NCBI RefSeq assembly: GCF_000017685.1 | Contig: NC_010602.1 | Span: 2,125,501 to 2,189,500 of the forward strand | DNA length: 64,000 nt | Origin: Leptospira biflexa serovar Patoc strain 'Patoc 1 (Paris)' | Lineage (GTDB): Bacteria; Spirochaetota; Leptospiria; Leptospirales; Leptospiraceae | Reading direction: 5' to 3' | Shown: positions 38,271 through 50,360 of the stretch, in pieces | Numbering within the stretch: the first letter of the stretch is position 1 | Layout of the letters: each line of letters begins with the position of its first letter | Translations under genes and position numbers: made by a program | The notes under the pieces: generated by a model | What the model was told of the DNA's origin: nothing | Database searches by the model: none | The model's input: the letters and a program-made list of their open reading frames with translations, nothing else

Positions 38271-39694
38271 ATTTGTAACCTTCCATATACATATCCAAAA
38301 TTGGAGGTGAGATTGAATGTTTCTGGTAAAAATAATTGAGAGATTCCTACACCTAACTCAAGTCCCGCTTCCTCTTTCAGAGAAACTTCCATCATTCCTT
38401 CTGCTAGGAAAAACCTTTCGAATTCTCGTCGATTGACACTGATCCTTCCGTCACTCGGAACGTTTTGTTTATATGGGACAAAATAGTTTCCTATGCATTT
38501 CACTACCAATGGAGGGAATTCAAAACTGATCACAAGCTCAGTCAAATAACCAAAGGAACGTCCTTCGATGATGGCAAAGTTCTTTTCATAACCTTTTTCA
38601 GTCACTGCCGCGGAAGGAAATACACGAAAGATTTGAGATAAGTAAGGCGTTTGACTAGGATGAGTGCCAAACGAAATGTAACCTTCCTTTACGATCTGGT
38701 GTTTTTCATTTGTTTCTGCTCGATCCGATAAAAAATGGGAACTTCTAAATTTAAAACCACCAAATCGAAGTTCGGTTCCTAACTGAATGGCTTCACCAGC
38801 GATGGGGATAGATCCAGAGTGAGCCGCTAGTTTTGATCGTGTTCTATCATTGCCTTTCGACCATAAAAAATCAAATTCAAACGAGAAGTGTTCGAAATGG
38901 GCACCAAAACCAAAATTTCCGGAGAATAACGAGTCTCCATCTGCAAAACTTTTTTTAGTTTCTGGGGGATGGTCTTTTGTATTTGGACCAAAACTTCCGA
39001 GCTCCAAATAATGAAACCCAATTCGAAGTGTCAAAAAGTCACCGTAAATCAATCCAAAACTTTGCCTTCGGTGATGGTTTCGACTAAAGCTTGTAACTTG
39101 AGTTTTTGAATTGGTTTCATATTCATCTGATACATAAAGTAAATGCCGGAATTGATCTTTGGAGAATAAAAGGGATCCCGAATAATGGTCCCAAAGGAAA
39201 AATTGGACAAGGAAGGATTTCTCTGGTTTTAATTCGAGAAAGAGGCCTTCCCCACCATCAAAAAAAGAGCTGAAACTTTTAGGGGAAAATAAATGTTCCC
39301 TTCGCCCCACTCCTAAAAAAAATACTTTGGTCTCGTAACCTAAAAAATGATTTTTCCCTAAATAATAATTTCTGAGTCCTGTCTCGGGACCAGAAGTCAG
39401 TTTTATATCCAAATCCCAATGGATTTGGTTCTTTCTGTTTTTATCTTTCAAACCGACAAACAAAGATTCGCTGGAGACTCTGTGAAGGTAGGCCTCTGAT
39501 TGAAATACCTTTCCCCAGTTTCGTGTATGAAAGTCCCAACCTGGGACGACCAATTGTTTTTGGTTTTGGTTTTCTTTTAAAAATAATTCGTAACCTAAAA
39601 TCCCAACCTCCCATCCCAAAGAATCAACCGAACTCATAGGTAAAAAAAACAAAAACCCAAAAACAATTGGAGTGATGGAGCGAAGGAAATTCAA
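38267..39694 (-). CDS. predicted outer membrane protein, unknown function
   Basis: 475 residues with a signal sequence of about 25 residues. The mature chain alternates polar and hydrophobic or aromatic residues in short segments separated by turns, as expected of a beta-barrel, and has no long hydrophobic helix. The end is GYVYGRLQI, without a terminal aromatic residue. I do not recognise a family. It lies between the lamin-tail-like lipoprotein and the phospholipase D lipoprotein with 4-base overlaps on both sides, so the three proteins are made together and probably form an envelope system. Confidence 0.65.
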   Translation of the reverse strand: MNFLRSITPIVFGFLFFLPMSSVDSLGWEVGILGYELFLKENQNQKQLVVPGWDFHTRNWGKVFQSEAYLHRVSSESLFVGLKDKNRKNQIHWDLDIKLTSGPETGLRNYYLGKNHFLGYETKVFFLGVGRREHLFSPKSFSSFFDGGEGLFLELKPEKSFLVQFFLWDHYSGSLLFSKDQFRHLLYVSDEYETNSKTQVTSFSRNHHRRQSFGLIYGDFLTLRIGFHYLELGSFGPNTKDHPPETKKSFADGDSLFSGNFGFGAHFEHFSFEFDFLWSKGNDRTRSKLAAHSGSIPIAGEAIQLGTELRFGGFKFRSSHFLSDRAETNEKHQIVKEGYISFGTHPSQTPYLSQIFRVFPSAAVTEKGYEKNFAIIEGRSFGYLTELVISFEFPPLVVKCIGNYFVPYKQNVPSDGRISVNRREFERFFLAEGMMEVSLKEEAGLELGVGISQLFLPETFNLTSNFGYVYGRLQI

Positions 39695-42516
39695 TTTTCC
39701 TCACGATAGATTTCAAAATCTTTTGACTTGGTCCCGTCACTGTTTTTTTTTAACCAGAGGTATTCACCTGAATTCACATACTTTCGAAACGGTGAGGCAC
39801 TTTCTTTATGCCCAAAAGATGAAATGAGAATGGTCTCCCCATTCACTCTCTTTCTTAACTGAATGGATTCTCCAGAAGAAATTCCATTGCCGATGGTTTG
39901 TGTGGAAATGACGGTGAAGAGCCTATCCGATTCTGAATGGAAAATCGGAACATACCAATCACTTCCATCAGGGTCGACAATCCAAGCACAAGTTCCTTGC
40001 CAAAGGATCGTATCATTGGTAACAAATCCATATCCATTTTTAGCTTTTGGATTGGTTCCAGGAAATCGAGTTTGGTATGGCACAATTTGATCGGAAGAAG
40101 TTTCATCTTCAATGAAATATTGGCTTATGTCTTCCGGATTCATGGAACGATTGCAGATATAAATCCATTCATTCTGCGGTACGTTGGGATTCGGGTAAAT
40201 CGCCTCGATTTGGACTGGACCCTTTTTTTCTAAGAAACCAATGGGTTCAATCAACATCGGATGAGAAAAATAAGAATAGATTTGTTCTTCCGAATGTTCT
40301 AAGATAACACTTGATAGGTTTAGCTGGAAGGAAAGATGGGAAAGGAAATGAATCGGAACATGGAAAATTTGCCTCAAATTTCCATATTGTACTTCCAAAA
40401 AAGAATCCAAAATCAAATTAGAATGGTAACTTTCTTCTGGTGTTAATTTTCTAAGTTCCAAACTTCTGTGTTTTTCAGAACCAGGACTCCTCCATAACCC
40501 AGGGCAATGGGGAGATGGAAACACTGAGGAAGAAAAATCAATCGGTGAAGTTTCAGGATGGAGAGAACGTGTTTCCCCAAATGATTTTTCATTTAAGGAA
40601 TCTTCAGACCAACGAGACTCAACGAATGCTGAAGTCACCTGGTCCTTGTAAGTTAGGGAATTAAATTGATCAGAAAAAAAACCGGCTGGTAGATGGTAAA
40701 GATTCTCACCATTACAAACACTTGGTCCATAAGCAAAACTTAAAAGTTTGAGTGCTCTTGGTTTCCAATAAAAATATTCTTTTTGGTCCTCAGTTTGGAA
40801 TGCCCCAATCCCCTCCTCAAGTTCCAAAAATCCAAAATCAAAAAAAGGATACGGATTCTTTGCAAATTCTAAAAGTTTGCTTCCGATCCAATGAATTTCT
40901 GTCTTTTGATGTTTTCCTGGACTCAACTGAAAACCAAATACCTGTAAGTTCTCGTCACTATTGGACTTCGGATGAGGAATCTCCAATCCATCGGTGTAGA
41001 TGGAAATAATGTTTTGGTTTCCTTTTCTTAATAAATGGAAACGATTGGCGTTTGGTTCATAAGGTATCGATTCCTTTGATTTTCGATTTTGGATTACAAA
41101 ATTCGGGATTTGGAAGGAAACTTTAGGAATGGAAAATGGTTTGACTCTTTCTAAAAAGTTCCAACCTAACCATCGTTCCCTAGTGAAAAGAATGATATCT
41201 TCTTGTTTCAGGATCTCTTCTTTGGCAGAGAATGGATAAATGGCTCCATCTAAAATCCAATTGAGAGAAGATACATCACAATCATCACCTTGGTTTTGGA
41301 ATTCAAAGAAGGCAGGAAGTGGGAAATTGGTTTCCTTATGATTGCCTGGATAAAATTCAGTGAGTTTGATTTGTGTTGGTGTACAACCATTGATTTGTTC
41401 TTTGGCAGGTATTTTTTCCAACATGTTGGGAAGACCAGGATTTCCACAAAACGTTTGTTCTGTTTTCCATATGTTCAACTGATCTCTGCAGGAAGTGGAA
41501 TCAGTTTGGATCGAAAAAAAATTTTCCCCTTGATGGAAAGAAAATGGCAAGTCATCATAAAAAGAATTTCCAAATTGAAATCCTTCCCTTGTACCTAGTT
41601 CAGATACAAATGTTTTGGGAATGGGGATCCCTTGGAAACGTGGGTCATCCGAAAAAAGTAAAATTCCATGAGGTAAAATCAATCGGCTTCGTTTTAAAAA
41701 CTCTTCTGATTGGAAATTTGTGATTTCACCCTCTTTCTCTCTCACGATGGATTTGGCAGAGGGGCATAACACAAAATCATTTGGATTTTGCCATTCCATA
41801 AAACGTTGGTACGATGATTCGGAATGGCGGAATAATTCGGAAACGACGGGTGATTCTGTTTCGCATTGAAGAAACCAAGTTTGGTTTTGGGATAAGATGG
41901 TTTTCAAAATGGAATCGGGATTCGGGCATGGAAATTGAAATACAAGTATTGGTGTTTTATTTTCCGAAACATCCAAAACATAAGAACGAAAGATAACTTC
42001 ACATTCGAACTCTTTCGTTTGAACGAAACGGGGATGTGGGATGGCGAAGGTTTGGTAGGTGACAATCCCCGATGACCATATCTGGTTTTTCCATTCTAAA
42101 ATGGGTGGAAAAGGATCATGGGTCCCTTTCCATTTTCCCAATTCGGAGAGGGATAAATTCCAATCCTTTCCTTTTTCCAAAAAAGGAAGGTATTCCGTTT
42201 CCTTGGATTCTAAGTGAGTGAATCCATTTTGGATACGAACCGCACTCTTTTCATCGGTTTTCCAACAGATTCTAAATTTGGCACCTAACTCTTGATTGTA
42301 TAGTTGGATGGGGATGGAAAAAACACAAAGAATTCCATTTTGGTAATGAGTGAATTCATTGGGTTTATCTGTTTCGATTGGAGTACCGATACTCCCATAT
42401 TCAAAAAAAAATTCGGGAGTATCTCCCATCTCAGATGGATTCAAAAAAAAAGGATGGTTTCCTTTTGTGTGACAAGACAGAACAAAAACGATAAAAAAAA
42501 GTCTGAAAGGATTCAC
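39691..42516 (-). CDS. large lipoprotein with lamin-tail-like segments
   Basis: 941 residues with a signal peptide ending FVLSC (Cys15). Two regions look like lamin tail (LTD) domains: about 385-490 (IKLTEFYPGNH...FFEFQNQG...LNWILDG) and about 770-930 (IEAIYPNPNVPQNEWIYICN, then GTCAWIVDPDG and GESIQLRK). In bacteria LTDs sit on secreted nucleases, phosphatases and adhesins. The rest is beta-rich and unassigned. The gene is first in a cassette with the predicted barrel and the phospholipase D lipoprotein, 33 bases downstream of uvrC's stop. Confidence 0.68.
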   Translation of the reverse strand: MNPFRLFFIVFVLSCHTKGNHPFFLNPSEMGDTPEFFFEYGSIGTPIETDKPNEFTHYQNGILCVFSIPIQLYNQELGAKFRICWKTDEKSAVRIQNGFTHLESKETEYLPFLEKGKDWNLSLSELGKWKGTHDPFPPILEWKNQIWSSGIVTYQTFAIPHPRFVQTKEFECEVIFRSYVLDVSENKTPILVFQFPCPNPDSILKTILSQNQTWFLQCETESPVVSELFRHSESSYQRFMEWQNPNDFVLCPSAKSIVREKEGEITNFQSEEFLKRSRLILPHGILLFSDDPRFQGIPIPKTFVSELGTREGFQFGNSFYDDLPFSFHQGENFFSIQTDSTSCRDQLNIWKTEQTFCGNPGLPNMLEKIPAKEQINGCTPTQIKLTEFYPGNHKETNFPLPAFFEFQNQGDDCDVSSLNWILDGAIYPFSAKEEILKQEDIILFTRERWLGWNFLERVKPFSIPKVSFQIPNFVIQNRKSKESIPYEPNANRFHLLRKGNQNIISIYTDGLEIPHPKSNSDENLQVFGFQLSPGKHQKTEIHWIGSKLLEFAKNPYPFFDFGFLELEEGIGAFQTEDQKEYFYWKPRALKLLSFAYGPSVCNGENLYHLPAGFFSDQFNSLTYKDQVTSAFVESRWSEDSLNEKSFGETRSLHPETSPIDFSSSVFPSPHCPGLWRSPGSEKHRSLELRKLTPEESYHSNLILDSFLEVQYGNLRQIFHVPIHFLSHLSFQLNLSSVILEHSEEQIYSYFSHPMLIEPIGFLEKKGPVQIEAIYPNPNVPQNEWIYICNRSMNPEDISQYFIEDETSSDQIVPYQTRFPGTNPKAKNGYGFVTNDTILWQGTCAWIVDPDGSDWYVPIFHSESDRLFTVISTQTIGNGISSGESIQLRKRVNGETILISSFGHKESASPFRKYVNSGEYLWLKKNSDGTKSKDFEIYREEN

Positions 42517-42549
42517 GTTGCCACTCCCAAGTGGTGTGGTGAAAAATCC

Positions 42550-44394
42550 TTATTTCGGTTCGATTTTTTTTAGGTTTTGTATATTTGTAAAAATTTTTTC
42601 AGCTAACACGGGACCAATGCCTTGGACTTTTTCCAATTCTTGTCGTGTCGCATCTGTTACTTTTTTTTTCGCTTGGAAGTACATGAGGATACTTTTCCTT
42701 CGGCTCGCACCAATGTCTGGAATATCATCCAAAATGGATTTGAGTGCTTTTTTCTTCCTTTGTAACCTTTGGAAAGTAACACCAAATCTGTGTGCTTCAT
42801 CTCTTAAATTCCGAAGGAGACGCATCATAGGCGAATGTTGATCGAAACTATAGGGGTGTTTTTCACCTGGGAAATAGATCTCCTCTCGTTTTTTCGCAAG
42901 GCCTACCATAGGTATGTGACCCAAGTCCAATGCATTCGCTGCCTCCGCCGCTCGCGACAATTGAGTGAGACCTCCATCAATCACAATGAGATCTGGGAGT
43001 GGTTCCTCTTCATTTACAAGATGGCTGAGTCTCCTTGCAATGACTTCATGGATCATTCCTGGGTCATTGATCCCTTCGTAGCCACGCATTTTGTAATGCC
43101 GATACCCAGGTTTGTATGGTTTTCCCTCTACAAACATCACACCACTGGCGACAGGCAAACTACCTTGGAAATGAGAGATATCATAACATTCAATGGTCCT
43201 TGGCAAAGTCGGAAGGTTTAATTTCTCTTGGAGTTCTTTCATCGCAACCGTTTGGTCACGGAGTTTTGTGGCAAGGATCCTTTCTGTTAAACTAAGATCT
43301 GCGTTTTTTTCTGCGAGTCGGAGGAGGGATTTTTTGGGACCCATCTCTGGAAATTTGAGTTTGATGGAAGTGCCAAATTTTTCTAAGATTGCTTCTAAAA
43401 AAACATCATAGTTCCCTTTTGCCGATGTGGGCAAATACACAACACTCGGTAAGACAGTCACATTTAAATAATAATCTCTTAGAAAGGAAGTAAAAGCTTC
43501 TTCATCATCCGAAAAAGAAAGTCCAGTGAGCGGAAATGATTTTTTCCCTTCGAGTCTCCCTCCTCTGACTTCCAGGATCAAAATTTGGCCTTCATCCTCT
43601 CGTTTGCTGATCCCAAGAATGTCTTCATCTCCCCCATCCATACTCACAACTGTTTGTTTCTCTCGGAGTTGGTTGATTTTTTCAATCCTTTGTTTGAGAA
43701 ATCCTGCCCTTTCATATTCCATTTTGGATGAGGCATCCATCATTGCTTTTTTTAAATCAGCGACAAGTCGTTCCTTTTTCCCTTCTAAAAATCGTAAAAT
43801 CTCATCCACTAACTCTGAATAGGTATCCTTCGTGACATTCCCTTGGCATGGACCGAGACACCGACCCATATGAAAATTGAGACATGGTCTTTGTGGTTTT
43901 GGGAGAGGGAGTTTTAATTTTGTTTTGCGAATGGGAAAAATCCGGTGTATTAGCTCGAGTGTATCTCGTGCGGCTTTCACATCGGTAAAGGGACCAAAGT
44001 ATCTGTCTCCATTGTCTTTGACCTTTCTTGTCAGAAATACCATCGGATAATCTTCACTTGTGGAAACACATAAGAAGGGATATTTTTTATCGTCTTTTAA
44101 CCTAACATTAAACTTTGGATTGTATTTTTTAATGAGAGTGGCTTCGAGGAGAAGTGCTTCTTTTTCGGTTCCTGTGGCTATCCAATCTAGGTCATATAAT
44201 TCGACAAAAAGAGCTCGAGTTTTTCTGTCTTTTTGGTTGGGATTGAGATAGGACCTAACTCGCGATTGGAGTTTGAGTGCTTTACCCACATAAATCACTT
44301 GTCCCAGTTCATTTTTCCAAAGATAACAACCAGGTAAACTACCTAAATTTTTAATTTTTTCTTGGATGGTTTTTAGTACAAGTGAGTCTTTCAT
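42550..44394 (-). CDS. uvrC: UvrABC excinuclease subunit C
   Basis: 614 residues, the usual length. The GIY-YIG nuclease domain opens [20 protein letters not shown] (19-38), followed by a conserved CLGPC site near residue 180, a UVR motif [17 protein letters not shown] (about 220-236), the RNase-H-like endonuclease domain with [10 protein letters not shown] (about 405) and IDGG, and a C-terminal helix-hairpin-helix ([13 protein letters not shown]). UvrC makes the 3' and 5' incisions at bulky DNA lesions after UvrAB recognition. It is divergent from the chemoreceptor gene, with only 59 bases between starts. Confidence 0.94.
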   Translation of the reverse strand: MKDSLVLKTIQEKIKNLGSLPGCYLWKNELGQVIYVGKALKLQSRVRSYLNPNQKDRKTRALFVELYDLDWIATGTEKEALLLEATLIKKYNPKFNVRLKDDKKYPFLCVSTSEDYPMVFLTRKVKDNGDRYFGPFTDVKAARDTLELIHRIFPIRKTKLKLPLPKPQRPCLNFHMGRCLGPCQGNVTKDTYSELVDEILRFLEGKKERLVADLKKAMMDASSKMEYERAGFLKQRIEKINQLREKQTVVSMDGGDEDILGISKREDEGQILILEVRGGRLEGKKSFPLTGLSFSDDEEAFTSFLRDYYLNVTVLPSVVYLPTSAKGNYDVFLEAILEKFGTSIKLKFPEMGPKKSLLRLAEKNADLSLTERILATKLRDQTVAMKELQEKLNLPTLPRTIECYDISHFQGSLPVASGVMFVEGKPYKPGYRHYKMRGYEGINDPGMIHEVIARRLSHLVNEEEPLPDLIVIDGGLTQLSRAAEAANALDLGHIPMVGLAKKREEIYFPGEKHPYSFDQHSPMMRLLRNLRDEAHRFGVTFQRLQRKKKALKSILDDIPDIGASRRKSILMYFQAKKKVTDATRQELEKVQGIGPVLAEKIFTNIQNLKKIEPK

Positions 44395-44453
44395 AAAGAG
44401 TTGATTCAGGAATTTTACGTTTACAATTCTTAGACAATCTGTATCCCTATGGT

Positions 44454-46964
44454 ATGGACATACGGAAAATGATCAAATTTATAATTTTTGGTCTTGAAGG
44501 TTTTAACTACTTAATTGGATTCCCGATTTTACTGTCATATATTTATTTTTTTACGCAATGGACAACCGAAGAACTTCAAATCATTCTAATTTCCACAGCG
44601 ATTATCGTCGTCTTTTTACTTAGTTTTTGTATCACATTTTATTGGATTCGGTTTTCAAGCGTTTACCGTATTTTTAATGGAACTGCGACAAATAAGGACA
44701 ACCACAAAGCTTACTTCTGGCTCGACCATCTCGAAAAGGTATCCATGATTGATATCATCATTCGGTATTCGGTTGGGTATCTATTTGTCCTTGTGGCCCT
44801 TCTTGTGTTCCAAAAGTCCATAAATTTTGTCCTTCTCAGTGAACTTGCCATTGGACTTGGAATGACGGTTGCCTTTACGATTTTATTCCAATCGATTTTC
44901 ATTGGATATGTAGAAACCAAATTCAATACCAAAGGCATTCTTCTTTCCATACGATTGGATAAAAACTCAAGGATCAATACCAGAAGGTTATCACGAAACT
45001 TAGGTTTCCAAACTGTCCTTGCCTTTTTAGCGGCGATTCTACTTTTGTTTATCATCAATTATCGTATGAACTTCAAACAAGAGTTAGATCTTGTGAATAC
45101 AACGATGCAACAATCGGTGATGGATTCGGAATCTTTGATGCGACTGACCCTTGTTGATTTTCGAGACAAATTGACAATTTCCATTTTTACGGAAAACAAA
45201 CTGAAAGACCAAATCGTAAAACGGAACTTAAATGGAATACGGAATGTTCTAAATGAAATCCAACTAAGAAGTACAAATCATGCCGTGGAAGCATTATTTT
45301 ATTATAAACCAGAAGATGGAATTTTTATTTCTACCAATGAATATGACAAATCCAAAACAGGTGGGATTTTTTACATTGAGGATGGTGATTTAGCAAGACA
45401 AGGGCCACTCCGACATACAAGCATTCGTTCTCGGATTTCAGGAGATATTGTTTCCCCATACACTCTACCTGTTTATGAAAACAACCAGTTCCAAGGTTAT
45501 GTGGGGGGATTTCTGAATATCGGAAAACTTTCCAGTTTTATCTTAGGCAATTTAAAGATCGGAAATTCAGGAAAAGTTGGGTTTTTTGACGGTGACGGAA
45601 CCATTGTTTATTTTACCGATAAAAAAGAAATTGGGAACAACGCCAAAACAATGTTAGTCTTTGATACGCCTTACCAAAGTAAGGAGGCTCTTGGATTTGT
45701 AGATTCCACAGAAGACGGATCCCAAAAACGAATCTTTTTTGTCAAAAACCCAGAATTCAATTATATCATCTATTGTATTTTTGAAAATGCAGAATTGTAT
45801 GAAAAAACACTCACTAGCCTACTCATGACTCTTGGGATTTCCATTTTGGTCGTACTCATGATCGGTATTGTCACAGTGCTTGTGATTGAATCTAAACTGA
45901 AACCATTGGAACGCATCAAAGTTCGCATCAGTGAGATGGTCAAAGGAAACTTAAAATCAGATTTTTATGATGCCAGTCGGGATGAAATTGGTAGTATGGC
46001 CAACGCTATGTTTGAATTCCAAACCAAACTACGCCAAATTGTCAACCAAACTCAAAATGTATCCACAGAACTAACCAATACAAGTTCCGAAATTTATGAA
46101 TCTATGTTAACACTTTCGGATGCAGCACAAAACCAAGCAGCCAGTAGCGAAGAAATTTCAGCATCCATTGAAGAAATCACAGCAGGCATTGAAAGTGTGG
46201 CGCAAAGAACAGAAACACAATCTTTCACATTAGCATCACTTATGAAAAAAATGACTGAGTTAAATCATGCAGTTTCAGAGATCGATAAAAAGTTCCAAAT
46301 TGCAGATGTCCGAGTGGAAGAAATCACAAAAGATGCGAAAAAAGGAGAATCTTCACTTGGTGAAATGAAACTCTCCATGGACAAAATTTATCAGTCCTCG
46401 TCAGAAATGACAAATGTTGTCGAAATCATTCATAATATTTCAGAACAAATCAACTTACTTGCACTGAATGCCGCCATCGAAGCAGCAAGAGCGGGTGCCA
46501 GTGGCCGAGGGTTTGCCGTTGTCGCAGATGAAATTTCCAAACTCGCCGATAAAACAGCCAAATCGATCGATGACATTGAAGAACTCATCAAACAGAACGA
46601 AGTCGAAATCAACCAAGGCCAAGAAAAAATTGACCAATCCATTTCCATTTTGAGTGAGACCATCACTGGAGTGAATTCAATCAATCAAATGACGAAAGAA
46701 ATCCGAACTGTGGTACAAAAACAAATTGAGACAAATGAAGAAGTGAATGAAGGTGTCACTCAAATTCGAGAACTTTCGGAAATGATCAGAGAGGCCACAG
46801 AAGAACAAAAAACGGCAATGATGGAAATCTCACGTTCGATCGCCGAAATCAATAACCATGCCCAAACCACAGCGATTTCAAGTGATGGCACAAAGTCAAA
46901 TTCACAAAACATGAACCAACTCACAGAAAGTTTACGTAAAGAGATTAACTATTTCCATGTCTAA
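44454..46964 (+). CDS. methyl-accepting chemotaxis protein with a multi-pass membrane head
   Basis: 836 residues. Five membrane segments (about 8-32, 41-64, 104-119, 127-150, 186-202) precede an extracytoplasmic Cache-like domain (about 204-450). A sixth segment (455-480), a HAMP domain (483-535) and the MCP signalling coiled coil (545-836) follow, with the tip [24 protein letters not shown]. Most MCPs have two membrane segments, so the extra head is unusual. No Shine-Dalgarno precedes ATG 44454; Met6 (44469) has GGAAA. TTTACA (44420) and TATCCC (44442) could be a weak promoter. Its end overlaps the signal peptidase-like gene by eight bases. Confidence 0.88.
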   Translation: MDIRKMIKFIIFGLEGFNYLIGFPILLSYIYFFTQWTTEELQIILISTAIIVVFLLSFCITFYWIRFSSVYRIFNGTATNKDNHKAYFWLDHLEKVSMIDIIIRYSVGYLFVLVALLVFQKSINFVLLSELAIGLGMTVAFTILFQSIFIGYVETKFNTKGILLSIRLDKNSRINTRRLSRNLGFQTVLAFLAAILLLFIINYRMNFKQELDLVNTTMQQSVMDSESLMRLTLVDFRDKLTISIFTENKLKDQIVKRNLNGIRNVLNEIQLRSTNHAVEALFYYKPEDGIFISTNEYDKSKTGGIFYIEDGDLARQGPLRHTSIRSRISGDIVSPYTLPVYENNQFQGYVGGFLNIGKLSSFILGNLKIGNSGKVGFFDGDGTIVYFTDKKEIGNNAKTMLVFDTPYQSKEALGFVDSTEDGSQKRIFFVKNPEFNYIIYCIFENAELYEKTLTSLLMTLGISILVVLMIGIVTVLVIESKLKPLERIKVRISEMVKGNLKSDFYDASRDEIGSMANAMFEFQTKLRQIVNQTQNVSTELTNTSSEIYESMLTLSDAAQNQAASSEEISASIEEITAGIESVAQRTETQSFTLASLMKKMTELNHAVSEIDKKFQIADVRVEEITKDAKKGESSLGEMKLSMDKIYQSSSEMTNVVEIIHNISEQINLLALNAAIEAARAGASGRGFAVVADEISKLADKTAKSIDDIEELIKQNEVEINQGQEKIDQSISILSETITGVNSINQMTKEIRTVVQKQIETNEEVNEGVTQIRELSEMIREATEEQKTAMMEISRSIAEINNHAQTTAISSDGTKSNSQNMNQLTESLRKEINYFHV

Positions 46965-47487
46965 ACAAAAAAGTAAAGTACCACTCAAAACAAAACTCAT
47001 CGCCATTCTTTTACCGATGTCCATCGGATTAATGGGTGCGCTGTTTGTGAAATATAAGGTTCTACTTCCCGTTTCAATTTCCAATGCGTATATGGAACCC
47101 ACATTAAAACAAGGGACAACTGCATACTTTATCAAATGGTTTCGGAAAGGAAATGTAGGAATCGGTGATGTGGTGATCGCAAAGTCTCCGCTTGACCCTA
47201 ACTCTTATTTCATTGCAAGAATCATCGGTAAACCAGGTGATTCGATCTCCGTGCAAAAACGGATGGTCTTTCGAAATGGCACGGTCCTTGATCCAACTTT
47301 ATTTCCTGAACCCACCACTCAATCGATTGCACTCATCCCTTCCGGAAAAACGGAACATGATGATATGAAGGAAGTCACCGTACCTGAAAAAAGTTTCTTT
47401 TTACTTGCTGACAACCGAGAAATCGGCGTGGACTCAAGAACTCTTGGTCCCATCCCAGAATCATTCCTCTTTGCTGTTTTGTGGTAG
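46957..47487 (+). CDS. signal peptidase I-like protein lacking both catalytic residues (pseudoenzyme)
   Basis: 176 residues with an N-terminal membrane anchor (about 12-32) and the S26 fold. The catalytic-Ser region, normally SMxPTL, reads YMEPTL: Ser is Tyr45. The catalytic-Lys region, normally KR(V/I)IGxPGD, reads ARIIGKPGD: Lys is Ala87. The third signature, [15 protein letters not shown] (150-164), is kept, so the fold is under selection while the Ser-Lys dyad is gone. I expect no protease activity; a binding or chaperone role for exported chains is possible. It overlaps the chemoreceptor gene by eight bases, and its 3' end overlaps the convergent GAF kinase by 27 bases. Confidence 0.85.
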   Translation: MSKQKSKVPLKTKLIAILLPMSIGLMGALFVKYKVLLPVSISNAYMEPTLKQGTTAYFIKWFRKGNVGIGDVVIAKSPLDPNSYFIARIIGKPGDSISVQKRMVFRNGTVLDPTLFPEPTTQSIALIPSGKTEHDDMKEVTVPEKSFFLLADNREIGVDSRTLGPIPESFLFAVLW

Positions 47488-49161
47488 AGAACGATTCGAA
47501 TGATCAATTGGAGATTTTACTGGTAAACCAATCGTAAAGACAGTTTTCCCAGGTATCGATTGGAATGAGATCGAACCAAAATGGCGGTCTACAATTTTAC
47601 GGCAGATATCGAGCCCAAGCCCACTCCCTTCTCCCAGAGGTTTTGTTGTAAAAAATGGTTCAAAGATTCGGTTCTGGATGAATTCCGGAATTCCTGGTCC
47701 ATTATCTTCTACCATTATGAATACCTTGTTTCCATCAGTTTTAGTTTGGATCAAAAGTTTCCCTTGAAAGGACATCGCCTGCAGTGCGTTATAGATGAGA
47801 TTGGTCCATAGATGTAATAATTCTTCTGGGTAACCTTCAATGTAAGGTAGTTCCACAAAATCCTTCTTTAGGATTACATTTTTTTTGAATTGATTTTGGT
47901 ATAAAGTGAGAACCGTTTCAATGTTTTCTAATACATTCACTTGGATCGGATCTTTCGAAATTTCATAACGTACAAAGTTTTTTAATGCAAATGTCATTTT
48001 ACTCGCTCGTTCGACAGCAAGTAACATGATATGAAGGGATTGGTATACAGTGATTTCCTCAACTAAAAATTTGAGGATTCCTTCTAAATTCTCTCCGCTA
48101 AACAACTGGGGAAACAAATCCAATACATCCAAATCAAATCCAGTATCGATCAGATGAAAGGAAAAAGAATCAGAGATATGTTGGTCCACTAACCAAGCTT
48201 CGATTCGTTTTCTTCTTTGCATTCGATCTCGCCCTGAGGTGATTTCGATTCGCGATTTGAGGATTTGAATGCATTCCAAAAATTGTTTCTGGTTTTTGTC
48301 ATCGGGGAGCAGTACTTTCAATTCTTTTTGGAAAACCGAAAGCTCCGATTCAAATAAAGATTCTTTCAAGTTTTCAGCAGATGCTTGGATGGCGGCGATA
48401 GGATTATTGATCTCATGCGCAATCCCTGCTACGAGTTGTCCAAGGCTTGCCATTTTTTCAGAAAGCACTAATTGGTTTTGTGCTTTTTTTAAGGTAGAGA
48501 TGGTTTGTTCTAATTCTTCATTCGATGTTTTTAATTTTTTCGTTCGTTCTTCGACTAGCCGTTCCAAACTTTCATTGAGTTCCTTTAGTTCATTTTCTCT
48601 GGCAATGAGTTCATCATTGATTTCATTTTTCCTTTTGTTACTGATGGTGAGGGCTATTTGATCACCTAACTGACTACAGAATGTGATTTCATCTTCCGTC
48701 CATTCATGGATCTTTCCAACATGTTCAAAACAGAGGGTTCCGATTAGCTCTTCTCCCATCCGGATCACTCCATCTAACATAGCCGTGATTCCATTGGGTT
48801 TGAGGTAGGATTCAATAAATCCTTTGGTGCGCGGATCGGTATAGGGATCGTTTGCATCCACATATTTTTCTTTCACCAAATATTGGAACTCTTCGCGGAA
48901 TTCTTTTTCCTTTAAAATGGCTCCCGTTGTATGGGACTCGTTACTCCGTATGTAGGTGGCAATATTTTTGAGTTCATTTTTAGAATCATTAAAGAGCCAA
49001 ACCCCAACCCGTTCAATTTCCAAAACATCAGAAACTGATTTTGTAATGAACTCTGCCAAGGTTTGGATGTCTCCTGTCCGAGCACACGGATGGGAGGAGA
49101 CTTGTGCCAAGATATTCTGCTGGAACCTGGCACGTGTGAGCTCGATTGTAAAGCGATCCAT
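47461..49161 (-). CDS. GAF-domain sensor histidine kinase
   Basis: 566 soluble residues: a GAF domain (about 25-175), a coiled coil (180-235), an H-box with His249 (VAGIAHEINNP), and an ATPase domain with N-box Asn454/Asn458, G1 EDNGPG (485-490), F-box FEPFFTT and G2 GSGLGL (512-517). As in the kinase at 4035-6713, an extra helical module (about 262-378) separates the H-box helix from the second dimerisation helix; the two inserts share a basic TGKEERFRKK/TSGRDRMQRR stretch. No adjacent regulator, so an orphan. It is divergent from the glycolysis operon and overlaps the signal peptidase-like gene end by 27 bases. Confidence 0.88.
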   Translation of the reverse strand: MDRFTIELTRARFQQNILAQVSSHPCARTGDIQTLAEFITKSVSDVLEIERVGVWLFNDSKNELKNIATYIRSNESHTTGAILKEKEFREEFQYLVKEKYVDANDPYTDPRTKGFIESYLKPNGITAMLDGVIRMGEELIGTLCFEHVGKIHEWTEDEITFCSQLGDQIALTISNKRKNEINDELIARENELKELNESLERLVEERTKKLKTSNEELEQTISTLKKAQNQLVLSEKMASLGQLVAGIAHEINNPIAAIQASAENLKESLFESELSVFQKELKVLLPDDKNQKQFLECIQILKSRIEITSGRDRMQRRKRIEAWLVDQHISDSFSFHLIDTGFDLDVLDLFPQLFSGENLEGILKFLVEEITVYQSLHIMLLAVERASKMTFALKNFVRYEISKDPIQVNVLENIETVLTLYQNQFKKNVILKKDFVELPYIEGYPEELLHLWTNLIYNALQAMSFQGKLLIQTKTDGNKVFIMVEDNGPGIPEFIQNRIFEPFFTTKPLGEGSGLGLDICRKIVDRHFGSISFQSIPGKTVFTIGLPVKSPIDHSNRSLPQNSKEE

Positions 49162-49342
49162 GGGAAATTTAGACAGATCGGAGTGGAAAAATCATACAAA
49201 GGCAGAGACAGAAGTCACTCCTAAAATTGCGAAAATCTCTGGTTTCCCTTACACCTTCTCCTTTTAAAATGAGTGACATAGACCCCGAACTCGAAATTCT
49301 GTAATTAAAAAATCGTTTTATCTCTAGATACGAGCCTTTTAG

Positions 49343-50359
<1,017 letters not shown>

Positions 50360-50360
50360 G

